Assembly (NCBI RefSeq): GCF_013823965.1 | Contig: NZ_PNNA01000012.1 | Location: forward strand, 1-64,000 | From: Flavobacterium sp. | GTDB taxonomy: Bacteria; Bacteroidota; Bacteroidia; Flavobacteriales; Flavobacteriaceae | Length of the DNA: 64,000 nt | Direction of reading: 5' to 3' | Shown: positions 26,752-35,476 of the stretch, piece after piece | Position numbering within the stretch: the first letter of the stretch is position 1 | How the letters are laid out: the number at the start of each line of letters is the position of its first letter | Translations under genes and position numbers: made by a program | Notes under the pieces: model-generated | Database searches by the model: none | The model's input: only the letters and a program-made list of their open reading frames with translations | What the model was told of the DNA's origin: nothing

Positions 26752-27585
26752 GTGAAATATATCCTGATTTTATTGACGGTATTAAATGCATGTTGTTCAA
26801 GTGCGCAAAGCATAAAGATCATGACATACAATATTCGTTTGGATGTAGCCTCTGATGGTGAAAACGATTGGACGCATCGCAAAGATTTTTTTGCTTCACA
26901 AATACAGTTCTATGAACCGGATATTTTTGGAGTTCAAGAAGCAACACCCAATCAAGTAATCGACATGTCGGGAGTTTTCCCCCAATACAACTTTTTAGGC
27001 ATCGGAAGAGAAGGGGAAGGAAAAGGAGAATCTTCCAATATTTATTATAAAAAAGACCGTTTTAAGGTATTGTCCAGCAACACTTTTTGGCTTTCAGAAA
27101 CTCCGGACAAAATTTCAAAAGGTTGGGATGCGGCATTCAACAGGGTTTGCACCTATGGTTTGTTTAAAGATTTGAAAACACAGACAACGTTTTGGGTTTT
27201 CAACACGCATTTGGATCATATGGGTGAATTGGCCAAGACCAATGGAATTTTGCTCATTCTTTCGAAAATAAAAGCATCGAACACTAAAAATTATCCAGTG
27301 TTTTTTATGGGAGATTTTAATTCCCTGCCTACCGACGATAGAATAGAAATGTTAAAAAAAGAGATGAACGATACTCGGGATATTTCGGAAACAAAGCCTT
27401 TTGGACCTTCGGGGACTTTTAATGGTTTTCAACACGACAAGCCCGTAACAGAATTGATAGACTATGTTTTTCTGTCCAAAAACAATAAATTTAAAGTGAA
27501 AAAATATGCCGTTTTAAGTGATTCCAAAGATTTAAAATATCCTTCAGATCACTTGCCGGTTTATGTAGAGATAAGTTATAAATAA
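26752..27585 (+). CDS. Exported endonuclease/exonuclease/phosphatase (EEP) family hydrolase
   Basis: 277-residue exported metal-dependent hydrolase of the DNase I-like EEP fold. The start is GTG at 26752, directly followed by a signal sequence (MKYILILLTVLNACCSSAQ), with a possible lipobox at LNAC. The family motifs are complete: MTYNIR, VQEA, NTHLDH, GDFNS and SDHLPV. Members cleave phosphodiester or phosphomonoester bonds in nucleic acids, lipids or sugar phosphates; related proteins recur in Bacteroidota PULs, with substrates mostly unknown. It is 17 bases after the GDPD-GH16 gene, so the locus encodes two phosphoester hydrolases in a row. I cannot tell the substrate from sequence. Confidence 0.85.
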   Translation: MKYILILLTVLNACCSSAQSIKIMTYNIRLDVASDGENDWTHRKDFFASQIQFYEPDIFGVQEATPNQVIDMSGVFPQYNFLGIGREGEGKGESSNIYYKKDRFKVLSSNTFWLSETPDKISKGWDAAFNRVCTYGLFKDLKTQTTFWVFNTHLDHMGELAKTNGILLILSKIKASNTKNYPVFFMGDFNSLPTDDRIEMLKKEMNDTRDISETKPFGPSGTFNGFQHDKPVTELIDYVFLSKNNKFKVKKYAVLSDSKDLKYPSDHLPVYVEISYK

Positions 27586-27622
27586 AATAAAAATGAATAA
27601 AATAAAAATGAATAAAATAAAA
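27581..27622 (+). repeat. 15-base tandem repeat spanning a stop codon and alternative starts
   Basis: The unit AATAAAATAAAAATG occurs exactly at 27581-27595 and 27596-27610, then partly at 27611-27622. The first copy contains the stop codon of the EEP gene, and each full copy ends in an ATG in frame with the GH30 gene. Confidence 0.85.
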
Positions 27623-29059
27623 ACAATAATGAAAATTTTTCTGATAGCCTTCTTGACCAGTCTTGTAGCAGAGTGTTCTCCATCAAGTCCACAGCCTACT
27701 CCAACACCGCCAACACCACCAGTAGTGACAAATGATGTGGATTTTTGGTTGACAAAAGGAGATCAATCCGTATTGCTCAAAAAACAATCCGCTATTTTAG
27801 GATTTGGCACGGTGTACAACATGTATCCAAATATTGAAGTCAATGATGCACAAACTTTTCAAACTGTTGACGGGTTTGGGTACACTCTAACGGGAGGAAG
27901 TGCTGAAGTTATCAATCAATTAACGACCGTCAAAAAGCAGGAATTATTGCAGGAGTTGTTTGGCTCAAGCGAAAATTCAATTGGCATAAGTTATTTGCGT
28001 TTGAGCATTGCCGCTTCAGATTTGAACAGCGCTCCATTTTCTTATGATGACATGCCAACTGGACAAACGGACGTGAACTTGGCCAACTTTAGCTTGGCTC
28101 CCGACATGACAAATTTAATACCCGTTTTGAAAGCTATTTTGGCCATCAATCCAAATATAAAAATCATGGCGACACCTTGGTCACCTCCAGTTTGGATGAA
28201 GGACAACAATAGTTTTATTGGCGGAAGCCTGCAGCCACAATATTATGGAGTTTATGCCCAATATTTTGTGAAGTACATCCAAAAAATGAAAGCAGAAGGC
28301 ATTACTATTGACGCTATTTGTCCACAAAACGAACCCTTGCATCCAGGAAATAATCCAAGTATGTTGATGACGGCAAGCCAACAAGCAGAATTCATAAAAA
28401 ATAATTTAGGACCAGCTTTTCAAACTGCGGGCATCAATACCAAAATTGTAATTTATGACCACAATTGTGACAGACCTGATTATCCAATTGCTGTTTTAAG
28501 TGATACTGCGGCAAACCCTTTTATAGACGGGGCTGCATTCCATTTGTATGGAGGTGATATCAGTGCTTTGTCATCCATTCACGAAACTTTTCCAAACAAA
28601 AATGTTTATTTTACAGAACAATGGACTTCATCCGAAGGCAACTTTGGAGGCGACCTTAGATGGCATGCCAAAAACGTGGTTATTGGTTCCATGAGAAATT
28701 GGAGCAAAATTGCGTTAGAGTGGAATTTGGCCAATGATTCGTCATTTGGACCTCATACTCCAGGTGGATGTTCGCAATGCAAAGGCGCCATAACCATAAA
28801 CAGTGCAGATAGTTATGTTAGAAACGTGGCTTATTACATAATTGCCCACGCTTCTAAATTTGTTCCATTTGGTTCAACAAGAATCGCCAGCAATGTACAA
28901 GGAAATTTAAGCAATGTGGCTTTTAAAACACCTACCGGGAAAATAGTTTTAATTGTTGTAAATGACGGAAACAATGCGGCACAATTTAACATAAAATACA
29001 ACGGCAGATGGATTACCTCTTCACTGGAAAGCGGTGCTGTGGGTACTTATGTATGGTAA
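27593..29059 (+). CDS. GH30 family glycoside hydrolase, probably beta-1,6-glucanase
   Basis: 488 residues if read from the first ATG; ATGs at 27608 and 27629 in the same frame are equally possible because the first two lie in a 15-base tandem repeat. A signal (MKIFLIAFLTSLVAEC) and a Pro/Thr linker precede the GH30 (beta/alpha)8 barrel with attached beta-sandwich. Acid/base is Glu247 in CPQNEP and nucleophile Glu342 in FTEQW. TPWSPPVWMKDNN is the conserved substrate-site strand. GH30 enzymes of laminarin loci usually remove beta-1,6-linked glucose branches, which is the likely role here. The EEP gene ends 7 bases upstream; the permease starts 43 bases downstream. Confidence 0.88.
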   Translation: MNKIKMNKIKTIMKIFLIAFLTSLVAECSPSSPQPTPTPPTPPVVTNDVDFWLTKGDQSVLLKKQSAILGFGTVYNMYPNIEVNDAQTFQTVDGFGYTLTGGSAEVINQLTTVKKQELLQELFGSSENSIGISYLRLSIAASDLNSAPFSYDDMPTGQTDVNLANFSLAPDMTNLIPVLKAILAINPNIKIMATPWSPPVWMKDNNSFIGGSLQPQYYGVYAQYFVKYIQKMKAEGITIDAICPQNEPLHPGNNPSMLMTASQQAEFIKNNLGPAFQTAGINTKIVIYDHNCDRPDYPIAVLSDTAANPFIDGAAFHLYGGDISALSSIHETFPNKNVYFTEQWTSSEGNFGGDLRWHAKNVVIGSMRNWSKIALEWNLANDSSFGPHTPGGCSQCKGAITINSADSYVRNVAYYIIAHASKFVPFGSTRIASNVQGNLSNVAFKTPTGKIVLIVVNDGNNAAQFNIKYNGRWITSSLESGAVGTYVW

Positions 29060-29102
29060 AAAAACTTAAACCAAAATAATTAACAATCAAACAATAAATT
29101 TT

Positions 29103-30665
29103 ATGCAAACAAAAAAAAGTTCAGTAACCCTTATTGCACTTGTAGTGGCAATGGGTGGATTTTTAATGGGATTTGATGCATCCGTTATTTCCGGGGTAAT
29201 TAAATTCATAGAACCCGAATTTCAACTTTCAAAAATAGAATTGGGCTGGGCAGTGGCTTCACTGTCTTTATCGGCTACAGTGGCGATGATGTTTGCCGGA
29301 CCCATAAGTGATAAATATGGCCGAATTATTGTTTTAAAATATTCCGCTTTATTGTATGCTTTTTCTGCAATTTTATCGGCTGTGGCTCCTACATTTTTTA
29401 TCTTGGTTTTTGCCAGAATGCTGGCCGGAATTGGAGTGGGGATTTCTCTAATCATAGCACCAATGTACATTGCCGAAATTGCGCCTGCCGACAAACGTGG
29501 TAAAATGGTTTCCTTCAACCAGTTGAATATCGTGATTGGTCTTTCGGCAGCTTTTTTCACCAATTATCTTATCGTGCATTTAGCCGGTTCCGATGCTGCT
29601 TGGGTTGATACTTTAAAAATTCGTGAATACAATTGGAGATGGATGTTGGGAATTGAATTCCTGCCAGCAGTCTTGTATTTCATATTTTTGTTTTTTGTTC
29701 CCCAAAGTCCAAGATGGCTTATCATGAAAGGCAGATACAACGAAGCTTTGGATGTCATGAAAACCGTTGGCGACGAAGAAGTTGCCGAGAAAATGGTTAG
29801 CGAAATCAAGGAAAGTATTCTGTTGGATTCCGCTCCAAAAGAAAAAATTTCCATCAAAGAATTGTTTACGCCATCGATGAAATTGGTGATGACCATAGGA
29901 ATTGGAATTGCCATCTTGCAACAAATTGTCGGAATCAATTGCGTGTTTTTCTATGCGCCAATGATTTTCGAACAATCCGGAATTGGTACCGATGCTTCAT
30001 TTATACAAGCTATTTTGGTGGGTCTTATCAACGTGGTGTTTACCATCGTGGCAATGTCATTGATTGATAAACTGGGAAGAAAACCGTTGTTGGTCATTGG
30101 TGTAAGCGGTATTGCGCTAAGCATGTTAGTGTTGGCTTACAGTTTTAATGCGGCGACTTATACCCTGACCGATGCTTCTGTTGCGAAATTGCCAACCGAG
30201 ATTCAAGCTGACCAATTGGCGACTTTAAAAAACAAAACCTTTGAAACCGATACCGAATTTAAAGCTGCAGTGGCGGAAACTATCGGAGCTGATATTGCAA
30301 CCAAATACGAATCAGAGTTGATTACGGCTTCGATAACGATGAATTCAACACTAATCCTGTTCTGTATTTTAGGTTTTGTGGCGTCATTCGCCATTTCGCT
30401 TGGGCCAGTAATGTGGGTGTTGTTTTCCGAACTTTTCCCTAATAGAATTCGAGGTGTTGCCATTTCATTTGTAGGATTTGTCAATTCAGCGATAAGCTTC
30501 TTGGTTCAATTGGTTTTTCCATGGGAATTGGCCAACTTGGGGACTACTTTGACTTTCTTGCTATTCGGACTTTTCGCAATTTTAGGACTCCTTTTGATAA
30601 TAAAATTATTGCCGGAAACTAAAGGGAAATCATTGGAAGAATTAGAGGCAATTCTAGTAAAATAA
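29103..30665 (+). CDS. Sugar porter family MFS permease
   Basis: 520-residue inner-membrane transporter with 12 predicted helices. The sugar-porter signatures are present: SDKYGRI after helix 2, MYIAEIAPADKRGKM after helix 4, the QQIVGINCVFFYAP helix-7 motif, DKLGRKPLL after helix 8, and PETKGKSLEELE at the C-terminus. A long insert of about 70 residues (about 355-430) lies between helices 9 and 10, where most sugar porters have a short loop. In the locus it should carry glucose or short beta-glucan oligosaccharides from periplasm to cytoplasm, feeding the phosphorylase two genes on. Substrate is inferred from context. Confidence 0.92.
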   Translation: MQTKKSSVTLIALVVAMGGFLMGFDASVISGVIKFIEPEFQLSKIELGWAVASLSLSATVAMMFAGPISDKYGRIIVLKYSALLYAFSAILSAVAPTFFILVFARMLAGIGVGISLIIAPMYIAEIAPADKRGKMVSFNQLNIVIGLSAAFFTNYLIVHLAGSDAAWVDTLKIREYNWRWMLGIEFLPAVLYFIFLFFVPQSPRWLIMKGRYNEALDVMKTVGDEEVAEKMVSEIKESILLDSAPKEKISIKELFTPSMKLVMTIGIGIAILQQIVGINCVFFYAPMIFEQSGIGTDASFIQAILVGLINVVFTIVAMSLIDKLGRKPLLVIGVSGIALSMLVLAYSFNAATYTLTDASVAKLPTEIQADQLATLKNKTFETDTEFKAAVAETIGADIATKYESELITASITMNSTLILFCILGFVASFAISLGPVMWVLFSELFPNRIRGVAISFVGFVNSAISFLVQLVFPWELANLGTTLTFLLFGLFAILGLLLIIKLLPETKGKSLEELEAILVK

Positions 30666-30685
30666 TTGATTAAAATAATAGAGAT

Positions 30686-31966
30686 ATGTTAATGCAGTAT
30701 AGAAAATTAGTAAAGCAAACCGCTTTGCCATTGATGGCAATTTTGTTATTGTCCAATTGTGCCAATACAAAAAACACCAAAAATTCATCACCAACAGTAG
30801 TAATCGAAGCCGAAAGTTTTATCAAAAACTCTGGGAATATCACAGTTTTAGACAAAGAAAATGCTGGATTTGTCAAAACGGGTCAAGATGGATCTTGGCT
30901 TAGTTATAGTGTCAACATTCCTGTTTCTGGTAGATACATGGTTCGCCTTTATGCCAAAAACGAGACGACCAGCGAAGTAAAATGTTGGCTTGAAGATTAC
31001 ATAGACAACAAAGATGAACGAACATATAATGTCACTGGCAGCATGAATGTTGCAGGTAACAGTGCCAGCAATTTTGTCCAAATTGACGGTTCCCCTTTTG
31101 AAGCAAAGACGCATTTGATGAAATTCCACATAGAAAAAAGCCCTTTGTTGATTGACAAAATCGAGTTGATTTTGATGAAAGAACACAAAGCTTCTCCAGT
31201 GGTTGTCAAACAAAATACCACCGGAAAAGATTGGGAATTAACTTGGAGCGACGAGTTTAACGGCAAAGGATTAATTGATGAAACAAAATGGACTTATGAT
31301 TTCGGAAATTGGGGTTGGGGCAATAACGAGCCACAATACTACACCGAAAAAAGAGTTGAAAATGCCAGACAGGAAGATGGTAATCTTGTCATTGAAGCCA
31401 GAAAAAATGACGATGGAAAACCTTGGACATCGGCTAGAATAACCACTCGTGGAAAGGCTAGTTTCTTGTTCGGAAAAATCGAATTCAGGGCCAAAGTTCC
31501 GGCAGGACAAGGAGCTTGGGCAGCAGGATGGTTGTTGGGAGATTCGTATGTGGATGAATTATCTTGGCCTTATTGTGGCGAAGTGGATATATTGGAAAAT
31601 GTAGGTTCTGAAATAGACGACACTACTGGAAACGGTAAAACACACGGTTCCGTTCACTATGAAGGATATTATTTCAAGAAAGGAAACCAAATACCGTTTG
31701 TTACCGATGTCGAAAACATGAATGGAGAATTCCACAACTACACACTCGAGTGGTTGCCAACAGGAATGACGATGTATGTTGACGGAATAAAATATTTTGA
31801 CTATCAAGTCACAGAATCAAGAAGTGCAGCTTGGCCTTACAGCAAAATACCCCAAAACCTGATTTTAAACCTGGCGATGGGCGGCGGAATGGGCGGAAAT
31901 ATTGATCCGGCATTAACTTCCCAAAAACTAATCGTCGATTATATAAGGGTTTATGAATTAAAATAA
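30686..31966 (+). CDS. GH16 beta-1,3-glucanase lipoprotein with N-terminal CBM6-like module
   Basis: 426-residue lipoprotein (LLLSNC, Cys25). Residues about 37-165 form a CBM6/CBM35-like beta-sandwich (VVIEAESFIKNSG, GQDGSWLSYSVNIPVSGRY), expected to bind glucan chains. The GH16 domain (about 182-426) has GEVDILENVG with Glu299, Asp301 and Glu304, plus WGWGNNEPQYYTEKR and a final DYIRVYELK. It differs from the other two GH16 domains here: IL replaces IM in the catalytic strand, and there is an insert around TTGNGKTHGSVHYEGYY. It may therefore cut a different linkage context or chain length. Starts 21 bases after the permease. Confidence 0.9.
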   Translation: MLMQYRKLVKQTALPLMAILLLSNCANTKNTKNSSPTVVIEAESFIKNSGNITVLDKENAGFVKTGQDGSWLSYSVNIPVSGRYMVRLYAKNETTSEVKCWLEDYIDNKDERTYNVTGSMNVAGNSASNFVQIDGSPFEAKTHLMKFHIEKSPLLIDKIELILMKEHKASPVVVKQNTTGKDWELTWSDEFNGKGLIDETKWTYDFGNWGWGNNEPQYYTEKRVENARQEDGNLVIEARKNDDGKPWTSARITTRGKASFLFGKIEFRAKVPAGQGAWAAGWLLGDSYVDELSWPYCGEVDILENVGSEIDDTTGNGKTHGSVHYEGYYFKKGNQIPFVTDVENMNGEFHNYTLEWLPTGMTMYVDGIKYFDYQVTESRSAAWPYSKIPQNLILNLAMGGGMGGNIDPALTSQKLIVDYIRVYELK

Positions 31967-32008
31967 ACAAACAGAATAAAAATACAGATTTAGATTAAGC
32001 ATAAAAAA

Positions 32009-35000
32009 ATGGAAAAAGAAATTCTTCTCGGAAGCAATAAATTAAATGTCGAAAGCAATACAATTACTGGAGGTTTCACGGATTTAAACGGGGAAACTTT
32101 TTATAAAATTGCCAACTACCACCAGATGGATCCATTTTTTATGACCATCGTCAGCAGTTCCGATCATTGGATGTTTATTTCCAGTAACGGTGCTTTGACG
32201 GCTGGTAGAAAAAACCCAGACTTGGCCTTGTTTCCTTATTACACGGTTGATAAAATCCAGGATTCTGCCGAGATATCGGGAAGCAAAACCATATTATTGG
32301 TGACAAGAGGAGACAAAACGTCTTTGTGGGAACCGTTCTCGGATAAATACAACGGTGTTTATAAAATTCAGCGCAACATTTACAAAAGTGTTTACGGCAA
32401 CAAAATAGTTTTCGAAGAAATAAATGAAGATTTGGGAGCCACTTTTTCCTATGAATGGATGAACAGTGAAAAGTTCGGTTTTATCAAAAGGGCCACAATC
32501 GCCAATAATCTTGAAAAGACTTGCTCGATTTCGGTGTTGGATGGAATCCAAAATATTTTGCCAGCCGGAATCAACCGCCAACTTCAATTGTCATTGAGCA
32601 ATTTGGTCGATGCCTACAAGAAAAATGAATTGGTAAACAATCATCCCATAGCCTTGTTTATGTTGAGTTCCATAATCGTGGACAAAGCCGAGCCCAGCGA
32701 AGCCTTGAAAACCACCGTGGTTTGGTCAGAAGGAATGGAAAATGCCAAAATTTTATTGTCGTCACGCCAATTAAACAATTTCAGAAAAGGTCAAATTCTG
32801 GAAACAGAAACCGACGTGAGAGCCGCAAGAGGCGCTTATTTCATAAATTCGGAAATGGAACTTGCTGCCGGTCAAAACAAAACATGGCACATTGTGGCAG
32901 AATTAAACAAAGATGCCGGCTACATTGCGACTCTGAAACATTTTGTAAAAGAAGAAAAAAACATTGCACAACTGCTGCAAAACGACGTGAACAATTGTAC
33001 CCAAGATTTGGTAAAAATCGTCGCTTCTGCAGATGGATTGCAACTTACCCAAGACAAATTAAGTGTCAACAGGCATATGTCAAATGTATTGTTCAACGTG
33101 ATGCGCGGCGGAATTTTTGATGATAATTATACCATTTCCATAAAAGATTTACTCGAATTTATTCTTGGTGCCAATGCTGAAGTGCATAAAAACAACAAGA
33201 TTTTTATCGAAAATTTGGGTTCTTCGATTGCATTTCCAGTTTTGGTCGAAGAAATTGCCGCCCATAAAGACGAGCAATTAATCCGGTTGTGTTTCGAATA
33301 TTTGCCATTGGCATTCAGCCGAAGACACGGCGATCCATCACGTCCTTGGAATCTTTTTTCCATCGAAATGAAAAGAGAAGACGGTTCAAAAAACCTGAAT
33401 TATCAAGGAAACTGGCGCGATATTTTCCAAAATTGGGAAACGCTTAGTTTATCTTATCCTTCTTTCGTCGAAAGCATGATTTGCAAATTTTTGAATGCAT
33501 CAACCGCCGACGGATACAATCCCTACCGAATCACCAGAGGCGGAATCGATTGGGAATCGCCGGAACCTGACGATCCATGGGCGAATATTGGTTATTGGGG
33601 CGATCACCAAATTATTTATTTGCAAAAATTCTTGGAGATTTCAAAGAAATACCATCCCGGAGCATTAAACAAGATGCTTTCTGAAAATATTTTTGCTTAT
33701 GCCAATGTGCCATATAGAATCAAGCCTTACAGCGATTTGGTAAAGAATCCTTTTGACACGATTGACTTTGATTTCGAAGCCGAAAAATTAGCTTTGGAAC
33801 GAGTGAAAAAAACGGGCAGCGACGGAAAATTAATTTGGGATAAAAACGGCAAAGTAGTGCACGTGAATTTCACCGAAAAATTATTGGTAACCGTATTGGC
33901 AAAGCTTTCCAATTTTATTCCCGAAGCCGGAATCTGGTTGAACACCCAACGTCCGGAATGGAATGATGCAAACAATGCCTTGGTGGGCAACGGCGTTTCG
34001 ATGGTAACATTGTACCATTTGAGAAGACTTCAGTCTTTTTGCCTCGAATTATTCCAGAAAACGGCAACGACAAATATGGAAGTATCGGAAGAAATTGTCG
34101 AATTCTTTAAATCAACCTACGACACATTCATCCAATTTGAATCCGTGCTCAATGGTAAAGTTTCTGACAAGGAAAGAAAATTAATCATGGATGCCCTAGG
34201 AACTGCAGGAAGTAATTTCCGTGAGAAAATTTACGGCAACGGTTTTTCTGGAAAGAAACAACTCATCGAGGTCGACCAACTTTCTGGTTTTATCGCATTG
34301 ACATTGAAATACATTGACCACACCATTTATAGCAACAAACGTTCGGATAATTTATACCATTCCTACAACCTGGTTGCCATCAAAAAAGACGCGGTTTCCA
34401 TTCGAAATTTATACGAAATGTTGGAAGGACAAGTGGCAGTTTTGAATGCCGGAGTTTTAAACACGGCTGAGGTTATCGAAGTGCTTGATGCCTTAAAATC
34501 TAGCGCGATGTACCGCAAAGACCAGTACAGCTACATGTTGTATCCAGACAGGCAATTGCCAAGGTTTATGGAAAAAAATTGTGTTCCTGCCGAATTGGTT
34601 CAAAGCAGTCAGCTGCTGACGGAACTTATTTCTGGAAATAATACCGAAATCATCTACAAAGATGCAGATGGCGTTTTCCATTTCAACGGAAATTTTAGAA
34701 ATGCTGCCGATTTGAAAAAAGCGCTGGATTTGTTGGAAACCAAAAACAATTTGGAACAAGAAAAAGTGTTGCAAATTTTCGAAAAAGTATTCGACCATCA
34801 ATCTTTCACGGGACGTTCCGGGACTTTCTATGGTTTCGAAGGTTTGGGTTGCATCTACTGGCACATGGTTTCCAAACTGTTGTTGGCCATTGGCGAAAAT
34901 TATTTTATGGCGCTTCACAACAATGCCGATGAAGACCAACTTGGTAAGATGGTACAACATTATTATGATGTGAGAGCTGGAATCGGACTCAATAAATCAC

Positions 35001-35455
35001 CGGAATTATTTGGGGCATTCCCAACCGATGCTTATTCCCATACGCCAGGTTTTGGCGGAGCCAAACAACCCGGAATGACAGGGCAGGTGAAAGAAGACAT
35101 TATTGCACGTTTTGCGGAATTAGGCATAATGGTCGAATCTGGAAAAATCTCTTTCAATCCAGGATTGTTGAGAAAATCAGAATTTCTTCTCTCGGCCGAA
35201 GAGTTTCAATACATAACCGTAGAAAATAAAAATGCCAGTATTGCTTTAAATAAAGATGCTCTAGCATTCACTTTTTGTCAAGTTCCATTTGTTTATCATT
35301 TGTCCAATCAAAATTCAGTGAAAATTACAAATGCAAACGGAGATATTTTAGAAGCGGAAGGACTTGAAATAAAAGCATTGGCGAGCAATGAAATATTTAA
35401 CAGAACAGGATTGGTAAAACAAGTAGACGTTTACTTGATGCCACTATTAAAATAA
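32009..35455 (+). CDS. Probable beta-1,3-glucan phosphorylase, family GH149 (GH94-related)
   Basis: 1148-residue protein with no signal peptide, so cytoplasmic. It resembles the GH94/GH149 glycoside phosphorylases: an N-terminal beta-sandwich (from about residue 20: GGFTDLNGETFYKI), then an (alpha/alpha)6 barrel with GIDWESPEPDDPWANIGYWG and the general-acid segment RPEWNDANNALVG, with Asp653 the candidate acid. AYSHTPGFGGAKQPGMTGQVKE near residue 1015 is the likely phosphate-binding region. At about 1150 residues it is much longer than GH94 cellobiose phosphorylase but fits GH149, which phosphorolyses beta-1,3-glucans to glucose-1-phosphate. The setting between GH16 and GH30 genes supports this. 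The family number is from memory and not searched. Confidence 0.78.
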   Translation: MEKEILLGSNKLNVESNTITGGFTDLNGETFYKIANYHQMDPFFMTIVSSSDHWMFISSNGALTAGRKNPDLALFPYYTVDKIQDSAEISGSKTILLVTRGDKTSLWEPFSDKYNGVYKIQRNIYKSVYGNKIVFEEINEDLGATFSYEWMNSEKFGFIKRATIANNLEKTCSISVLDGIQNILPAGINRQLQLSLSNLVDAYKKNELVNNHPIALFMLSSIIVDKAEPSEALKTTVVWSEGMENAKILLSSRQLNNFRKGQILETETDVRAARGAYFINSEMELAAGQNKTWHIVAELNKDAGYIATLKHFVKEEKNIAQLLQNDVNNCTQDLVKIVASADGLQLTQDKLSVNRHMSNVLFNVMRGGIFDDNYTISIKDLLEFILGANAEVHKNNKIFIENLGSSIAFPVLVEEIAAHKDEQLIRLCFEYLPLAFSRRHGDPSRPWNLFSIEMKREDGSKNLNYQGNWRDIFQNWETLSLSYPSFVESMICKFLNASTADGYNPYRITRGGIDWESPEPDDPWANIGYWGDHQIIYLQKFLEISKKYHPGALNKMLSENIFAYANVPYRIKPYSDLVKNPFDTIDFDFEAEKLALERVKKTGSDGKLIWDKNGKVVHVNFTEKLLVTVLAKLSNFIPEAGIWLNTQRPEWNDANNALVGNGVSMVTLYHLRRLQSFCLELFQKTATTNMEVSEEIVEFFKSTYDTFIQFESVLNGKVSDKERKLIMDALGTAGSNFREKIYGNGFSGKKQLIEVDQLSGFIALTLKYIDHTIYSNKRSDNLYHSYNLVAIKKDAVSIRNLYEMLEGQVAVLNAGVLNTAEVIEVLDALKSSAMYRKDQYSYMLYPDRQLPRFMEKNCVPAELVQSSQLLTELISGNNTEIIYKDADGVFHFNGNFRNAADLKKALDLLETKNNLEQEKVLQIFEKVFDHQSFTGRSGTFYGFEGLGCIYWHMVSKLLLAIGENYFMALHNNADEDQLGKMVQHYYDVRAGIGLNKSPELFGAFPTDAYSHTPGFGGAKQPGMTGQVKEDIIARFAELGIMVESGKISFNPGLLRKSEFLLSAEEFQYITVENKNASIALNKDALAFTFCQVPFVYHLSNQNSVKITNANGDILEAEGLEIKALASNEIFNRTGLVKQVDVYLMPLLK

Positions 35456-35476
35456 AAAAATAAAAAAAACCTACTT

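Noticed and set aside
27581..27622. CRISPR-like or phase-variation array
   Set aside because: Only about 2.8 copies of a 15-base unit with no spacers. The unit is a multiple of three, so frame switching is not possible.
34493..34960. 155-codon minus-strand frame in the phosphorylase gene
   Set aside because: Antisense to a conserved enzyme, no motif; treated as a shadow.
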